A stretch of DNA of 64,000 bases from Wyeomyia smithii (taxonomy: Eukaryota > Arthropoda > Insecta > Diptera > Culicidae), in the NCBI RefSeq assembly GCF_029784165.1, contig NC_073696.1, positions 150,632,812-150,696,811 of the forward strand, in the 5' to 3' direction. Below, in pieces: positions 34,199 through 44,317 of the stretch. The translations under genes were made by a program, and so were the position numbers. The stretch's first letter is position 1; every line of letters starts with the position of its first letter. A model generated the notes under the pieces. It had not been told where the DNA came from and ran no database searches. It saw only the letters and a list, made by a program, of their open reading frames with translations.

Positions 34199-35621
34199 CT
34201 AAATTAATCCACCTAGCGGTCAGACCCAGCCTTTCTCATTCAAACTTTTATTTGAAAAAATAGATTTACATGAACGCTTCAATCCAATAAATGTATATTC
34301 ACTCTTTAGGTTCTAAAATCATGATATTGTAATCTGTACATATAAAAATGTAGTCCGGTCTGTCAGTCTGTTTGATCCATATAGGCTCGAAAACTACCGA
34401 ACCGGTCGACGTGAAAATTTGTATGTAGGGGTTTTTGGTCCCGATAAAGGTTCCTATGATAGTTTGAGACCCATCCCTCTTCTGGAAAGGAGGGGTCCAA
34501 TACAAATGAAACATACATTTCTGCACAACTCAAGAACAAACCAAGCAAATGAAACCAAATTTGGCATGTGGATGTTTTAAAGGGTAACAAATATGTCCAT
34601 AATGGTTCGACGCCCCTCCCTCTTATGGAAGCACATGTTTCTGCACATCTCACGAACCAATCAACTAAATGGAACCATATTTGGCAGGTGAATGTTTTTA
34701 GTGGTAACAAATATGTTCCATAATCGATCTCAGGCAACATTTTGGATTGTAAGATGGCAACTTCCGGTTTCTGGAAAACAGCCAAAAATGGAATATTTCC
34801 ACCCATTATAATAATATCCGGATAAAGAAAGATACACAGGAGCTAAATTCGACCACAGATACAATTTTGAATTCTAAGATGGTGACTTCCGGTTTCGGAA
34901 AAAACAGCGGCAAACGACCAAATACCACCCAATATGGGTATTTTCGGAATCGTAATGATGCACTGGAACCACAAATCGACTTCAGACACCATTATGAATT
35001 GTAGGATGGCAACTTGTGGTTTCTGTAAAACAGCCAAAAATGGCCGATTTCCGTCTAACATGAGTATCTCCGGATCTATAATGATACACAGCAGCTGAAA
35101 TCGACCACAGACCCCATTTTGGATTCTAGGTTGGCGACTTCCGGTTCCTGGGAAACAGCGGAAAATGATCGAATTACACCCAATATGGGTGTTTCTTCAA
35201 ATAGAATGCCACTCAGAGGCCAGAAATTATTTTAAATACCATTTTGAAATCCAAGATGGCGACTTCCGGTTTGTGAAAAACAGCCTAAAATAACCAAATA
35301 CCATCCAATATGAGTATTTCTGGAACCAGAGTGATGCAATGAGCTAACAATTGACCTCAGGCACCATTTTGAATCGCTAAATGGCAAGTTATAGGAAACA
35401 GTCGAAAATGACCAAATAATACTCAACATGGATATTTCCGTAATCGAGATGATGCATAGAAACCAAACATTGACCCTTGACACCATTTTGAATTTAAAGA
35501 CGATCACTGTTAGTTTCTGGAAAACAACCAAAATAACTAAATACCTCCCAATATGAGTATTTCCGGTGTCAGATTGATGCCAGAAAATTTGCTGAAAATG
35601 ACCGAATATCACCCAATATGA
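34199..35621 (+). repeat. Macro-repeat, forward copy, left part (interrupted)
   Basis: Left end CCTAAATTAATCCACC, then a module with GAACCGGTCGACGTGAAAAT and GTATGTAGGGGTTTTTGG (34390-34440), then 126-bp-type tandem repeats (34730-35621). The gypsy element at 35622 splits it; the rest resumes at 45958 (linker, array, CA tract, end module to 47330). Without the insertion the unit is about 2.8 kb. Confidence 0.7.
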
Positions 35622-37782
35622 TGTAGCTGGCCCACGGCCGCGATGTGTTTCCGTCTACTAAATACTTTCCAGGACGTATAAACGAGTAGCTTAAGTGCCA
35701 CCTCCAGAGAGGGCTACTCGTCGTGTTGAATTTTGCCCAGCACGAAACCTAAACCTCAGGGCAGGTTGTGGAAGAATTGTCCCGAAACGACATAAAGAAA
35801 CGGTAGCAATTGTTGAATGGAAGAATTACTCCGCCGCGCGTACGATAAAACCACTACTCCACTTAGCCAAAGAACAACCGTCTTATCGTAACACGAAAAA
35901 CACGAGTGTCCGAAAAATAAGCGTTATTATCACAGGCGGAACACCAACGCCAAATCCTTCTATTCGATTCAGCGGCATTAGTGGGGCTATTTCCCGAGAG
36001 CCACCCGGAGTAAAAAAAGAACGAACAACGAAAAATATTACACGTACGCGAATGTGAGAATTCTCCTAGAAAAGATTTACCTGTTTGGGAAGCATATAGT
36101 ATGTACAATAGGTATTTACATCAATTTACATTTATTACATTAAGCGGAATTTACTTAGAACTAACGGGTTAGTGTGTGTACAGTAGGGTGGGGCTTATTT
36201 TCAAAAATGTTCGCGGGACCTGTTTTCCCAGGTAAAAAGACCTCCTTGGGGTTCAATAAGCAACATATAAAAAATTGGTTGAATTTCATTAAGGTCTAGA
36301 GGTGGCGCAGAGGGCCTAAATGTCACATTTTAAACGAAAGCAATTTTAAAACAAAACATTTGCCTATTCAGGTAAACAGGTGATTTTGTGACTCTTTTGG
36401 ACGTAAATCTCGTCCGTTTTGCGTTAAATTTATCCGTTTTTGAGATATTCGCAATTTCAGTGTACACTCTTGCAATCTCGGGGTATGTGATTATAAGGAA
36501 ATGTCTGTATAAGTTAAGACGTCATGTTCTCGAAAAAGTTCTCGCAATAGACATCATTGTTCCTCCGAAAAGAGTGCAAAAGAGAAAGAAAGAGAATGGA
36601 AAAAGGGAAACTAAGAAAAGTCAAATGTGTGTATTGCTTGTATTTAATCTTAAGAAACTAGTAAATTTCAAGTTTGTGACGTTCCATATTTTCGCTTTTC
36701 CCATTCTTTTTCTTTCTCTTTTGCACACTTTTTGGAGGAACAATGATGTCTATTGCAAGAATATATTTGAGAACATGACGTGTTAACTTATACAGGCGCA
36801 TTGTGAATTTCCTTATAATCACATACCCCGAGATTGCAAGAGTGTACACTGAAATTGTGAATATCTCAAAAACGGTTAAATTTAACGCAAAACGGACGAA
36901 ATTTACCTGTCACCTGTCACCTGTTTACCTGACTAGGCATATGTTTTGTTTTAAAGTTGCTTTCGTTTAAATTTTGACCTTTAGGCCCTCTGCGCCACCT
37001 CTAGACCTGAATGAAATTCAACGAATTTTTTATATGTTGCTTATTGAACCCCAAGGAGGTCTTTTTACCTGGGAAAACAGGTCCCGCGCACATTTTTGAA
37101 AATAAGCCCCACCCTAGTGTACAGTCTGTGATCACATGTTTATTTCCTCGCTTCTGTGTGCTTCCCTACTTTACTCCTACAGTGCGGTCAAAAGAAACTC
37201 GTCCAACAGACGGTTGAACGGCGAAAGCTTTCTTTAGAAGGTTTTTTTGTGTGTCTTTATCGGGCCCGGGTCAAAGAGCTAAGCCCTAACGGAAAGGAAA
37301 AACTTAACTAGCTAAGCACTAACGGAAAGGAAAAACTTAACTGAAAAGAACACTCACATTTAAACAGAAGACTTACAAAAAAAACACACACGCGAACTAA
37401 TCTAATCACACTACTGCCTCGTTCACGATCAGAATTGAAATGGACGAGTAGTAGTTCCGAAAACCCTCAGATAAGTTGCGCGGTATTCGGTTTCCGCGAT
37501 CGGGAGTAATGCACCACTTCAACACGATCATTTATGGCTTAAGCGTGAATGATTTTATCTCCTTCTTTCTTTCGTTCTTCCAATCGCAGATTTGCTTCCC
37601 CACCCGCTTCGGTATTTAGTGAGACGGAAAATACTTAGAAAAGGGAATTTGAAATTGCTGAATTCAATATAGTGGAGTATTTGTATACAAGCGTCTGATT
37701 TTCAATTCTATCATGCAATATTGAACAGTGAAACTAAGTGAAATTGAATGATTAAAATTCTTATAACAGTGACCATGCTACA
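35622..37782 (-). repeat. 3' LTR of the gypsy element (2,161 bp with insertion)
   Basis: Matches the 5' LTR apart from scattered substitutions, a 933-bp hAT foldback (36184-37116), a small insertion near 35660, and absence of about 460 bp present at 45024-45483 of the other LTR. The plus ORF at 35695-36057 is a shadow. Confidence 0.85.
36184..37116. mobile_element. hAT-type foldback element (933 bp), GTGTACAG duplication
   Basis: TAGGGTGGGGCTTATTTTCA ends are inverted over almost the whole length (arms about 430 bp, short centre near 36615-36680), flanked by GTGTACAG (36176-36183, 37117-37124). An 8-bp duplication and TAGGG ends fit hAT. The empty site is in the other LTR at about 44855. The ORFs at 36388-36786 and 36658-36849 are mirror images caused by the palindrome. 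Confidence 0.85.
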
Positions 37783-37794
37783 TCATCCCCTACT
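37783..37794 (-). other. Polypurine tract
   Basis: Minus strand AGTAGGGGATGA immediately before the 3' LTR; the usual primer for plus-strand synthesis. Confidence 0.7.
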
Positions 37795-39118
37795 AATTGT
37801 ACAAAAATTTGATTAAAATTTGAAAAATTTTAATCAAATTTTTGTAGGGTTAGCCTCTACTGTAATTATCCAAGCAATGGCACTATGAAATCCAACTGTC
37901 GTTGACAAGCTTCGCATTCACACAAAATCGCAAAAAAAAAATCAAATCGATATTTATTGTTGTTCTGTCATTCACTCAAAAAACTCTGTCAACTACTCAA
38001 ACCAAAACAAACGGAAAAGTGTCAGTGACTGTTTACTAGTAGTGCATGGGCGACATTCGCGTAGTCTGCCCCAGTGGAAAAATCGGATTTGGAGCTAGAA
38101 AATCGGCGATTCATCAGGAATTGAAAGGAAGTATTTCTTATTTATGTATCTTATCGTTGTTTTGCTTATGGAACAAATTTCTTTACAGGTACCCGGCGAC
38201 CCGGATTGAAAACCCGACGTATCGCAAGGTGACCAAAATTCTAATTGTTTTTCTGTTTTCTATTTTTAGAAACAGACCAACAAAACGATGGAAACGTAGA
38301 GAGGAACACCAGTACTAAAGTTACCAAAAACTACAGAAAAATTATGAAGAAGTTCTCGGAAAAAAAACCATGGGATAAAATGGACGATAAATTCTAAAAA
38401 ACAAATGAAACGGGAAATTTTGCAAGAAGGATCGTAGGAAAATCGTGAGCGTTTTTTAAAAAATTACTTAACCAATTTTCATTCTAATACTAAAATTAAG
38501 CTAGACGTTAGGCGCGTACTAATCACTAATATTTACATTATTTACAAATATTTTTAAAAAGTAACAAGGGAGGGAAGTCTCGACCTTGTGATACTTCTAC
38601 AATTTACCATTTTGGTGTTTCTGGTGGAATTCGCTACCGAAATCTGTTGTTCCTTTTAAAAGGTTCATAGCTTGAGAATAACGTCCATCCAATTTTCCAA
38701 CGTGAGGTTGGGAATTGGTCTTCAGTTGACGTGACTTGTTTCAATAATCGAGCTTGAATAAGAAAGGTCGATAAAGTAGTTGGAATCCCACTACTTATCT
38801 TATTCGAAGTCATCGCCTATGGGCTCGCTAACTTCGTGATTTTCACTACTAAAATCAGGTCATTGCCCAAGCTCCTTCCTCTTTGTGATTATTCCCCCTA
38901 ACGGGCCGACTTTTCCATCTTATACTCTATATTAATACAAATTACTTCAACTAAAACCAATGACCTGTTATGAAATTTATTTTGAAAATTGGTCCCTCAC
39001 AGATATAATTTGCTGTCGGAAAAAATTAGTTGGTCTCTTTTTTAACAAATAAAATGACCTTTAAGGTGTTTTTTCATGAAATTTTGGTCACTCCCAAGAG
39101 CTTCATAGCTAAAAAAAG
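37795..39118 (-). other. Gypsy 3' non-coding region
   Basis: About 1.3 kb between the integrase stop and the polypurine tract. No minus-strand ORF of note, hence no env-like gene. It may hold a decayed third ORF or a long 3' UTR. Confidence 0.5.
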
Positions 39119-40204
39119 TCATTTCTTGGGTAAATGCGCCTTCTTCAGGTGGTTCCCGTAGAAGACACCAAGTCGCTTTCCATTCGTATCCTCAAGTTCG
39201 TAGCAGTGTTTTCCTAATGTTTTCCTAACTACGGCGAGTTCGAACTTCGGTGCTAACTTTGCACAAAAACCTTTCGCTTGATCCGACAGCTCAAAAGTAC
39301 GTTTCAGTACAGTTTCTCCAATAGAATAGCTTGGGCAATCAGGGTTTGACCGTAAATTGTATTGTTTTTTATGACGTTCGTAGGCTTTTGTCAACTGATC
39401 CTTAATTTCGTCGAAGAGTTTTTTCCTTCTCTCTTCCGCTTCCCGACTCTGCATTTGATGGGTACTGGGCTGGTTTCGCATTCTAGCATACTCTTGACCA
39501 TCCGATACCATTTCCCTGCCAAAGACAACGAAATGCGGTGTGTATTTTGTCGACTCGTGCACCGCATTGCGAATTGCGCAAGCAATTGTTTGCAAGTCGT
39601 CCGCCCAATCCTTGTGTCGTTTTATGGTTGCCCGTATAGCTGTTGTTATTACCCGGTTTGCACGCTTTGTGTTGTTTACTTGTGGGTGATAGGCGGGAGT
39701 AAGCCAATGGTTTACATTGAATTCAGCAAGTAGGTCGCGGAAAGCTTTCGATGTGAATTGTGTACCATTATCCGTCAGCACGACTTCTGGTACACCAAAC
39801 AACAGGAAGATCATGTTTTTCACGAAGTCTACTACCGAATTCGCTTTCGCTTCCCTAAACGGTTGGATCAAAACAAATTTGCTGAAAACATCGGTTGCGA
39901 CTAGCAGGCAGGTATGGCGACCTTTACCGGAAGCTGGAAGTGGGCCGACATAATCTAGCGTGACGAACTGCCACGGGTACTCGACAAACTCTTTTTGCAT
40001 GCCCATCGGTGGAGTCACGTTGATGTTCCCGGCCTTCGAGGTTTGGCATTTAAGGCATTCACGGCAAACCTTTTTCACATCCTCAACCATTCCCGGCCAG
40101 ATGTAGCGACGCTTCAGCGCTTGCAAGGTTTTTTCCGTTCCGAGATGTGCAGTCTCGTGTTCGGTTTTGATGATTGGTAGTCTCTCCTCCGCTCGGGGAA
40201 TCAT
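39119..40204 (-). pseudogene. Gypsy pol: integrase, catalytic Glu replaced by Lys
   Basis: 361 codons in the same frame as RT, separated from it only by the TGA at 40217-40219. Contains an HH-CC zinc finger (H16, H20, C50, C53), the catalytic core with D84 (LDYVG) and D145 (TDNG), then YHPQVNNT followed by K180 where the family has the catalytic Glu. The codon is AAG at 39665-39667, one G-to-A step from GAG. The C-terminal part (about 305-355) resembles the GPY/F chromodomain-less tail of gypsy integrases. The protein would lack strand-transfer activity. It acts on LTR ends in the nucleus in intact relatives. Confidence 0.85.
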
Positions 40205-40216
40205 TTTCCATCGGAA

Positions 40217-41551
40217 TCATGGGTCATCGACTCGGGTTTCACGTTTCACGTACCGGTAGATAACCCCGTCTGTTATTCGGTAGTCGGAAAACTTCGCTGG
40301 GTTTGTTGAAATCTTTTCGGCCAGTTCCTCGTAGTCAATATCCTGGGATGTTAGATCGATTAGGTTGATTGACAGTCTAGACAGGCAATCGGCCGTAATA
40401 TTGCACGATCCTTTCCTATATTCTAACTGAATATCATAGGACTGGATCTTTAGTGCCCATCGAAGAAGTTTCGAGTTGCCAGACTGGACTCCGATCGTAA
40501 ACAACCACAAATGGCTCCGTGCGTCTGTGACTACTTTGAACCGCGATCCTTCAACGTAGTGTCGGAAATTTTCAATCGCAAGCAACACTCCGAGACACTC
40601 TTTCTCGACGCTAGAATAAGCTCGCTGTGTCCTGCTTCGCTTCTTACTGAAGTAAGCGATAACTCTCGTGTCTCCGTCGAGTTCCTGAACCAGTGCTGCC
40701 CCAACAGCCGTATCCGAAGCATCAGATTCTATACTAAATGGCCTACTAAAACCCGGACTAGCTAAAATCGGTGCAGATGTCAATACTGACTTCAGCTCGG
40801 TGAAGGCCTGCTCGGCTTCTTCCGTCCAGTCGAACTTTTTTTTCGCTTTCTTGAGCAGATCTGTGATTGGGACGGTTTTTCGACTATAGTTCTTAATGAA
40901 CCGTTGGTAGAAGCCTGCCAAACCTAACAACCGGCGAACGTCCTTGATGTTTTTAGGTCTTGCGTAGTCCAGAATAGGCGCGATCCTTGCTCCATCGATC
41001 GCAACACCTTTTTCCGTCAGCAGGTACCCCAAATATTTTATCTGCTTCCGACAAAACTTCGATTTCTCCAGGGACACCGTAAGATTCGCCTTTCTTAGTC
41101 TCTCGGCGACTATTTTCAACAGCCGGAAGTGTTCTGATAATGATTCTGTTGCGATCACAATGTCGTCTAAGTAGACGAACACGGACGGCATGAGGTCAAA
41201 CCCAATAACCTTGTCCATTAACCGACACATCGTAAACGGTGCGTTCGTTACTCCAAATGGACACACATTGAACCTGAACAATCCTTTTGAAGTTCGAAAA
41301 GCTGTCAAATTTTTACATACATCTTTCAACGGGATCTGAAAATAAGCGTCCTTCAAATCGATGATTGAAAAATACTTAGCGTGTTCTAGCCTACCGAATA
41401 TCTCTAACATGTTTTGAATCGGGTACGTGTCTTTCACGGTCATTGCGTTCAACCTTCTAGAGTCTAAACACACCCTGATTTTGCCGTTTGATTTCCGAAC
41501 TGGTACCAACGGATTGGTCCACTCACTGAAGCATTCTTCTATCACGCCCAC
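40217..41551 (-). pseudogene. Gypsy pol: reverse transcriptase and RNase H
   Basis: Continuous with the protease frame upstream apart from a TAG at 41591-41593. RT motifs: IIDLKDAY (D65), YLDD (127-130), KYLGYLL (172-178). RNase H: SDAS (D277), SVEKE (E316), VTD (D343) and ITADCLSR (D388). All catalytic acidic residues are present. The ORF ends at an in-frame TGA (40217-40219), after which the integrase continues in the same frame; this looks like a CGA-to-TGA transition. Confidence 0.9.
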
Positions 41552-41590
41552 CCGCTCGATTTCTGCGTCTACTTCTTTTTGTATATTGGG

Positions 41591-42226
41591 CTAACAGCGA
41601 TACGTTGGTTGGTTCCTGGGCTTCGCTCCTTCCTTCAACACGATTTCGTGCTCGATCATGTTCGTTCTACCAAGCTTCTCGCTTGAAGTGTAATCGAAAC
41701 CTTTAACAACCTCAACCAGTTCCATTCGCTCCGTTCGTGACAGCTCATGTTCTACTTCAATGGACTCTTCTGTGGGTACTTGAACATTTTCTGGTACATC
41801 AAACGTAGGCAAATCCAGAGATGTGTCTTCCGTAGTTGGCAACTGTGGTAATGGTCCAATAGGTTCCAAGTTGAACGTAATAAGTTCGTTGACCTTCTCA
41901 AAATCTCCGACTGGTTCCGGGCCCTGGCCCAAATTTACCATTGGTTGAATTCCGAAACTTTTCCAAAAATTGCATCCCAGTATTGGTTTATAAATCGCAG
42001 GGACAACCACTGTTGGAACTACTCGCGTTATTCCTCTGAAGGTATATGGAATGTTGAGGTAGCCCAAGCATTCGTATTGTGTGCTGTCCGCTGTACAGAC
42101 CTTCAACCTTGTTGGTTGCAGGCGGAGGCCGTATTTTTCCGCGAGTTTCAACGAGTTTATTACGATGATTCCCGCTCCTGAATCAAGCAATGCCGTTACT
42201 TCGTCATTGAACACTTTTACCGTCAA
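41591..42226 (-). pseudogene. Gypsy pol: aspartic protease
   Basis: Retropepsin motif LLDSGAG (Asp about residue 15 from the first usable start, TTG at 42226) and a typical ILGCNFW strand (ILG-type motif) about 75 residues later. The frame is open upstream into the end of gag in the -1 frame, so the protein is expected as a gag-pol fusion rather than from its own start. It ends at an in-frame TAG (41591-41593) just before the conserved RT entry (EVDAEIERVGVIEE), so this stop is a lesion. Confidence 0.85.
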
Positions 42227-42345
42227 ATACGGGCACTTTCTGGTTTCTATTTTGATCGTGTGTACTTGTTCGATAGGGTCGTAACTTGGAGGTTTGGGAA
42301 CCGTTTTGACTGTAGGGATGGCTGTGTTCCCAGTCGTGCACCCCT

Positions 42346-43851
42346 TTATTGGTTTCCCTTGCTTGGATGGAACCGCCTACCATCTCTAGCAGCGCATTTA
42401 GTGCAAGAACGAATCGTTTGACCAAGATCGCCACAACCATAGCAGAAAATTCTTCTTGGCTCATGGCAATCTCGCCAATTATGGCCCGCTCTTCTACAGT
42501 TCCAGCACAGGCTTCGATTCTGTTGCGACTCGCCCTGCTCGTGCTGTATCTCCCGTCTTACTTCGGTAGACTGTCGGTTACTTCTTTCCGACCTCAATCC
42601 AATAGCCGCTATCTCCTCCTCCGAACCGTTTCTTTCGCCCTCGGGATCGTTGAATTCCTGATGATGGATGTCGCGTTGACCCCGTGCGTCAGAATATTGT
42701 TGGTGATTCATATCGGCTGCGTCTATACTGTGATTGAGGAGTATAAGATGGTCCAGGTCTCGAACAGAAATAGTTGCGATTTTTGAGCGATAGTGTTGCC
42801 GCATATTATCCCACACTACTTCGAATTTTCTCCGGCGAGATAGTGGCCTAGACAGCATTTTATTTAACCTCTCTATCTCAGTCACAAACGCAATGAACGG
42901 TTCCCCTCGCAGTTGTTTCCGCTCTTGAATCTTAAGTCGTATGCCTTGGTCCTGATTCGGGTTTCCAAATCGGTATCGAATCCGTTCCTCGAAATCATCC
43001 CAGTTTCGAAATTCGTCAACGTATGTAAAGAACCAGTCCGAAGCCGGTCCTTCCAAAATAAGGTGGATATCCCTCAGCAAACTGTAGTCCGATACCCCTT
43101 CTCTTCTAGAAACTCGCATGCCGTAACCGCGAAGATTATCCTGCCCGTCCCAATCTCGGGTTTGATTCTGTAAACCTGGCCTATTCGCACTCTGGTGTAC
43201 CGGGTTTACCCTCGAACTAACATTGGTGGATGACACCTGCCGTTGCAATTCCTTCAACTGATGCTCAAGTTCCAACACACGGCTTTCCATCACTTCATAA
43301 GAAGGTTCTTTGGCACCGGGTTTCTCGAGTGTTTGCTTTAGTTTGGGAACCGCTCCTAATGAGTCATTTCCCCGTGCTTCACTAGTTCCCCTTGTACCAA
43401 CAAATGCATCGTCCTCATCTGCTCCACCCAGCTCCCCAACTGCTCCTTCGTCTTCCGTTTCCGAAAGGGGAAGTCTGCTAGCTGTTTTTAAAAGTAACTC
43501 CTCGATTCTGTTAAGTAACCGGTGACGAGCCTTTTCGCCACCTTCATTTGCTGCCACGTTTCTCTGCACTCGAAGGTAGTAGTGCCTTAAACGAGACAAC
43601 AAATTTGGGTTTGCGCCGTCATTCAACAAACGTTCAATTTGGTCAACCCGATTGGTGATAAGATCAACTTCCGTTTCAAACTGGTATGGCGCACGATATT
43701 CTCGCCCTACCTTTTTATCCACTTGGAACAGTCTACGCAATAATCGCAATTTGACTGGCATGTCTTTTTGCCGTTCTTCTAGCTGGTTTCGCAGTACCAG
43801 CTCATAGTCCACTTCTTCGTTTGTCAAATGGTTTGCGTATGGAAACTTCAT
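42346..43851 (-). CDS. Gypsy gag
   Basis: 501 codons, uninterrupted. The N-terminal half is helical and charged, a capsid-like region lies near residues 240-370 (segment GPASDWFFTYVDEFRNWDDF), and a C-terminal nucleocapsid follows. The first zinc knuckle is canonical CCHC (CWNCRRAGHNWRDC, 449-462). The second (CYGCGDLGQTIRSC, 470-483) has Gln where the His should be. It ends TAA at 42346-42348, two codons after a G GGA AAC heptamer that would shift ribosomes into pol. In active relatives it forms the particle that packages the RNA. Confidence 0.9.
   Translation of the reverse strand: MKFPYANHLTNEEVDYELVLRNQLEERQKDMPVKLRLLRRLFQVDKKVGREYRAPYQFETEVDLITNRVDQIERLLNDGANPNLLSRLRHYYLRVQRNVAANEGGEKARHRLLNRIEELLLKTASRLPLSETEDEGAVGELGGADEDDAFVGTRGTSEARGNDSLGAVPKLKQTLEKPGAKEPSYEVMESRVLELEHQLKELQRQVSSTNVSSRVNPVHQSANRPGLQNQTRDWDGQDNLRGYGMRVSRREGVSDYSLLRDIHLILEGPASDWFFTYVDEFRNWDDFEERIRYRFGNPNQDQGIRLKIQERKQLRGEPFIAFVTEIERLNKMLSRPLSRRRKFEVVWDNMRQHYRSKIATISVRDLDHLILLNHSIDAADMNHQQYSDARGQRDIHHQEFNDPEGERNGSEEEIAAIGLRSERSNRQSTEVRREIQHEQGESQQNRSLCWNCRRAGHNWRDCHEPRRIFCYGCGDLGQTIRSCTKCAARDGRRFHPSKGNQ
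42352..42358 (-). promoter_or_regulatory. -1 ribosomal frameshift heptamer G GGA AAC
   Basis: In gag frame the codons are AAG GGA AAC CAA TAA, exactly the X XXY YYZ pattern. A -1 slip enters the pol frame, which is open from here to the protease. Downstream secondary structure was not assessed. Confidence 0.75.
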
Positions 43852-44301
43852 AGCCAGCTCGAAAAATTAATTTACAATAATTCACCAAAAAAAACTTCAC
43901 TTAGCGTTATCACTGCCGTTAAATTTCTTTTTTAAAAACGCACTATTTATACCAACAGCCGCGCTCAATAAATTTAGGAAATAATTAGTTCAAGTATGTA
44001 CAAAGACTAAGAAACTAGAAGATTTTTTTTTTTAATGTAAAACTTATAGGATATTATTAATAATGAAACCAAGATTACGACGCATATACAAATAAAAATA
44101 TAGAGAATAAATTATATTAACAACAAGTACTTCAATGTTTTCAATTGTCTCAACCAATCCGAAAAACCATTTATTCCAATAATGTTATCTATAATAATAA
44201 AAAAGTGCAATTTCCCAAACGGTTGCGCCAAATTTGTAAAAATTTGTTTTACGCGCAAGATAATTCAAATTATCTGCGAACAAAATTTCAGCCTCTTTTT
44301 A
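43852..44301 (-). other. Gypsy 5' leader
   Basis: About 450 bp, AT-rich, between the primer site and the gag ATG. No conserved ORF. Confidence 0.6.
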
Positions 44302-44314
44302 ACGTTGGGCGCCA
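44302..44314 (-). other. Primer binding site, tRNA-Lys type
   Basis: Minus strand TGGCGCCCAACGT, three bases from the 5' LTR. From memory this is complementary to the 3' end of insect tRNA-Lys(CUU), including CCA. Confidence 0.7.
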
Positions 44315-44317
44315 ATA

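Noticed and set aside
35695..36057. ORFs inside the LTRs (also 44545-44790, 45087-45428)
   Set aside because: Within LTR sequence, no domain, and not maintained between the two LTRs.
36388..36849. Similar ORFs on opposite strands
   Set aside because: Both arise from the palindromic foldback element.
37795..39118. Possible env gene of the gypsy element
   Set aside because: No minus-strand ORF of useful length, no signal peptide or membrane segment.
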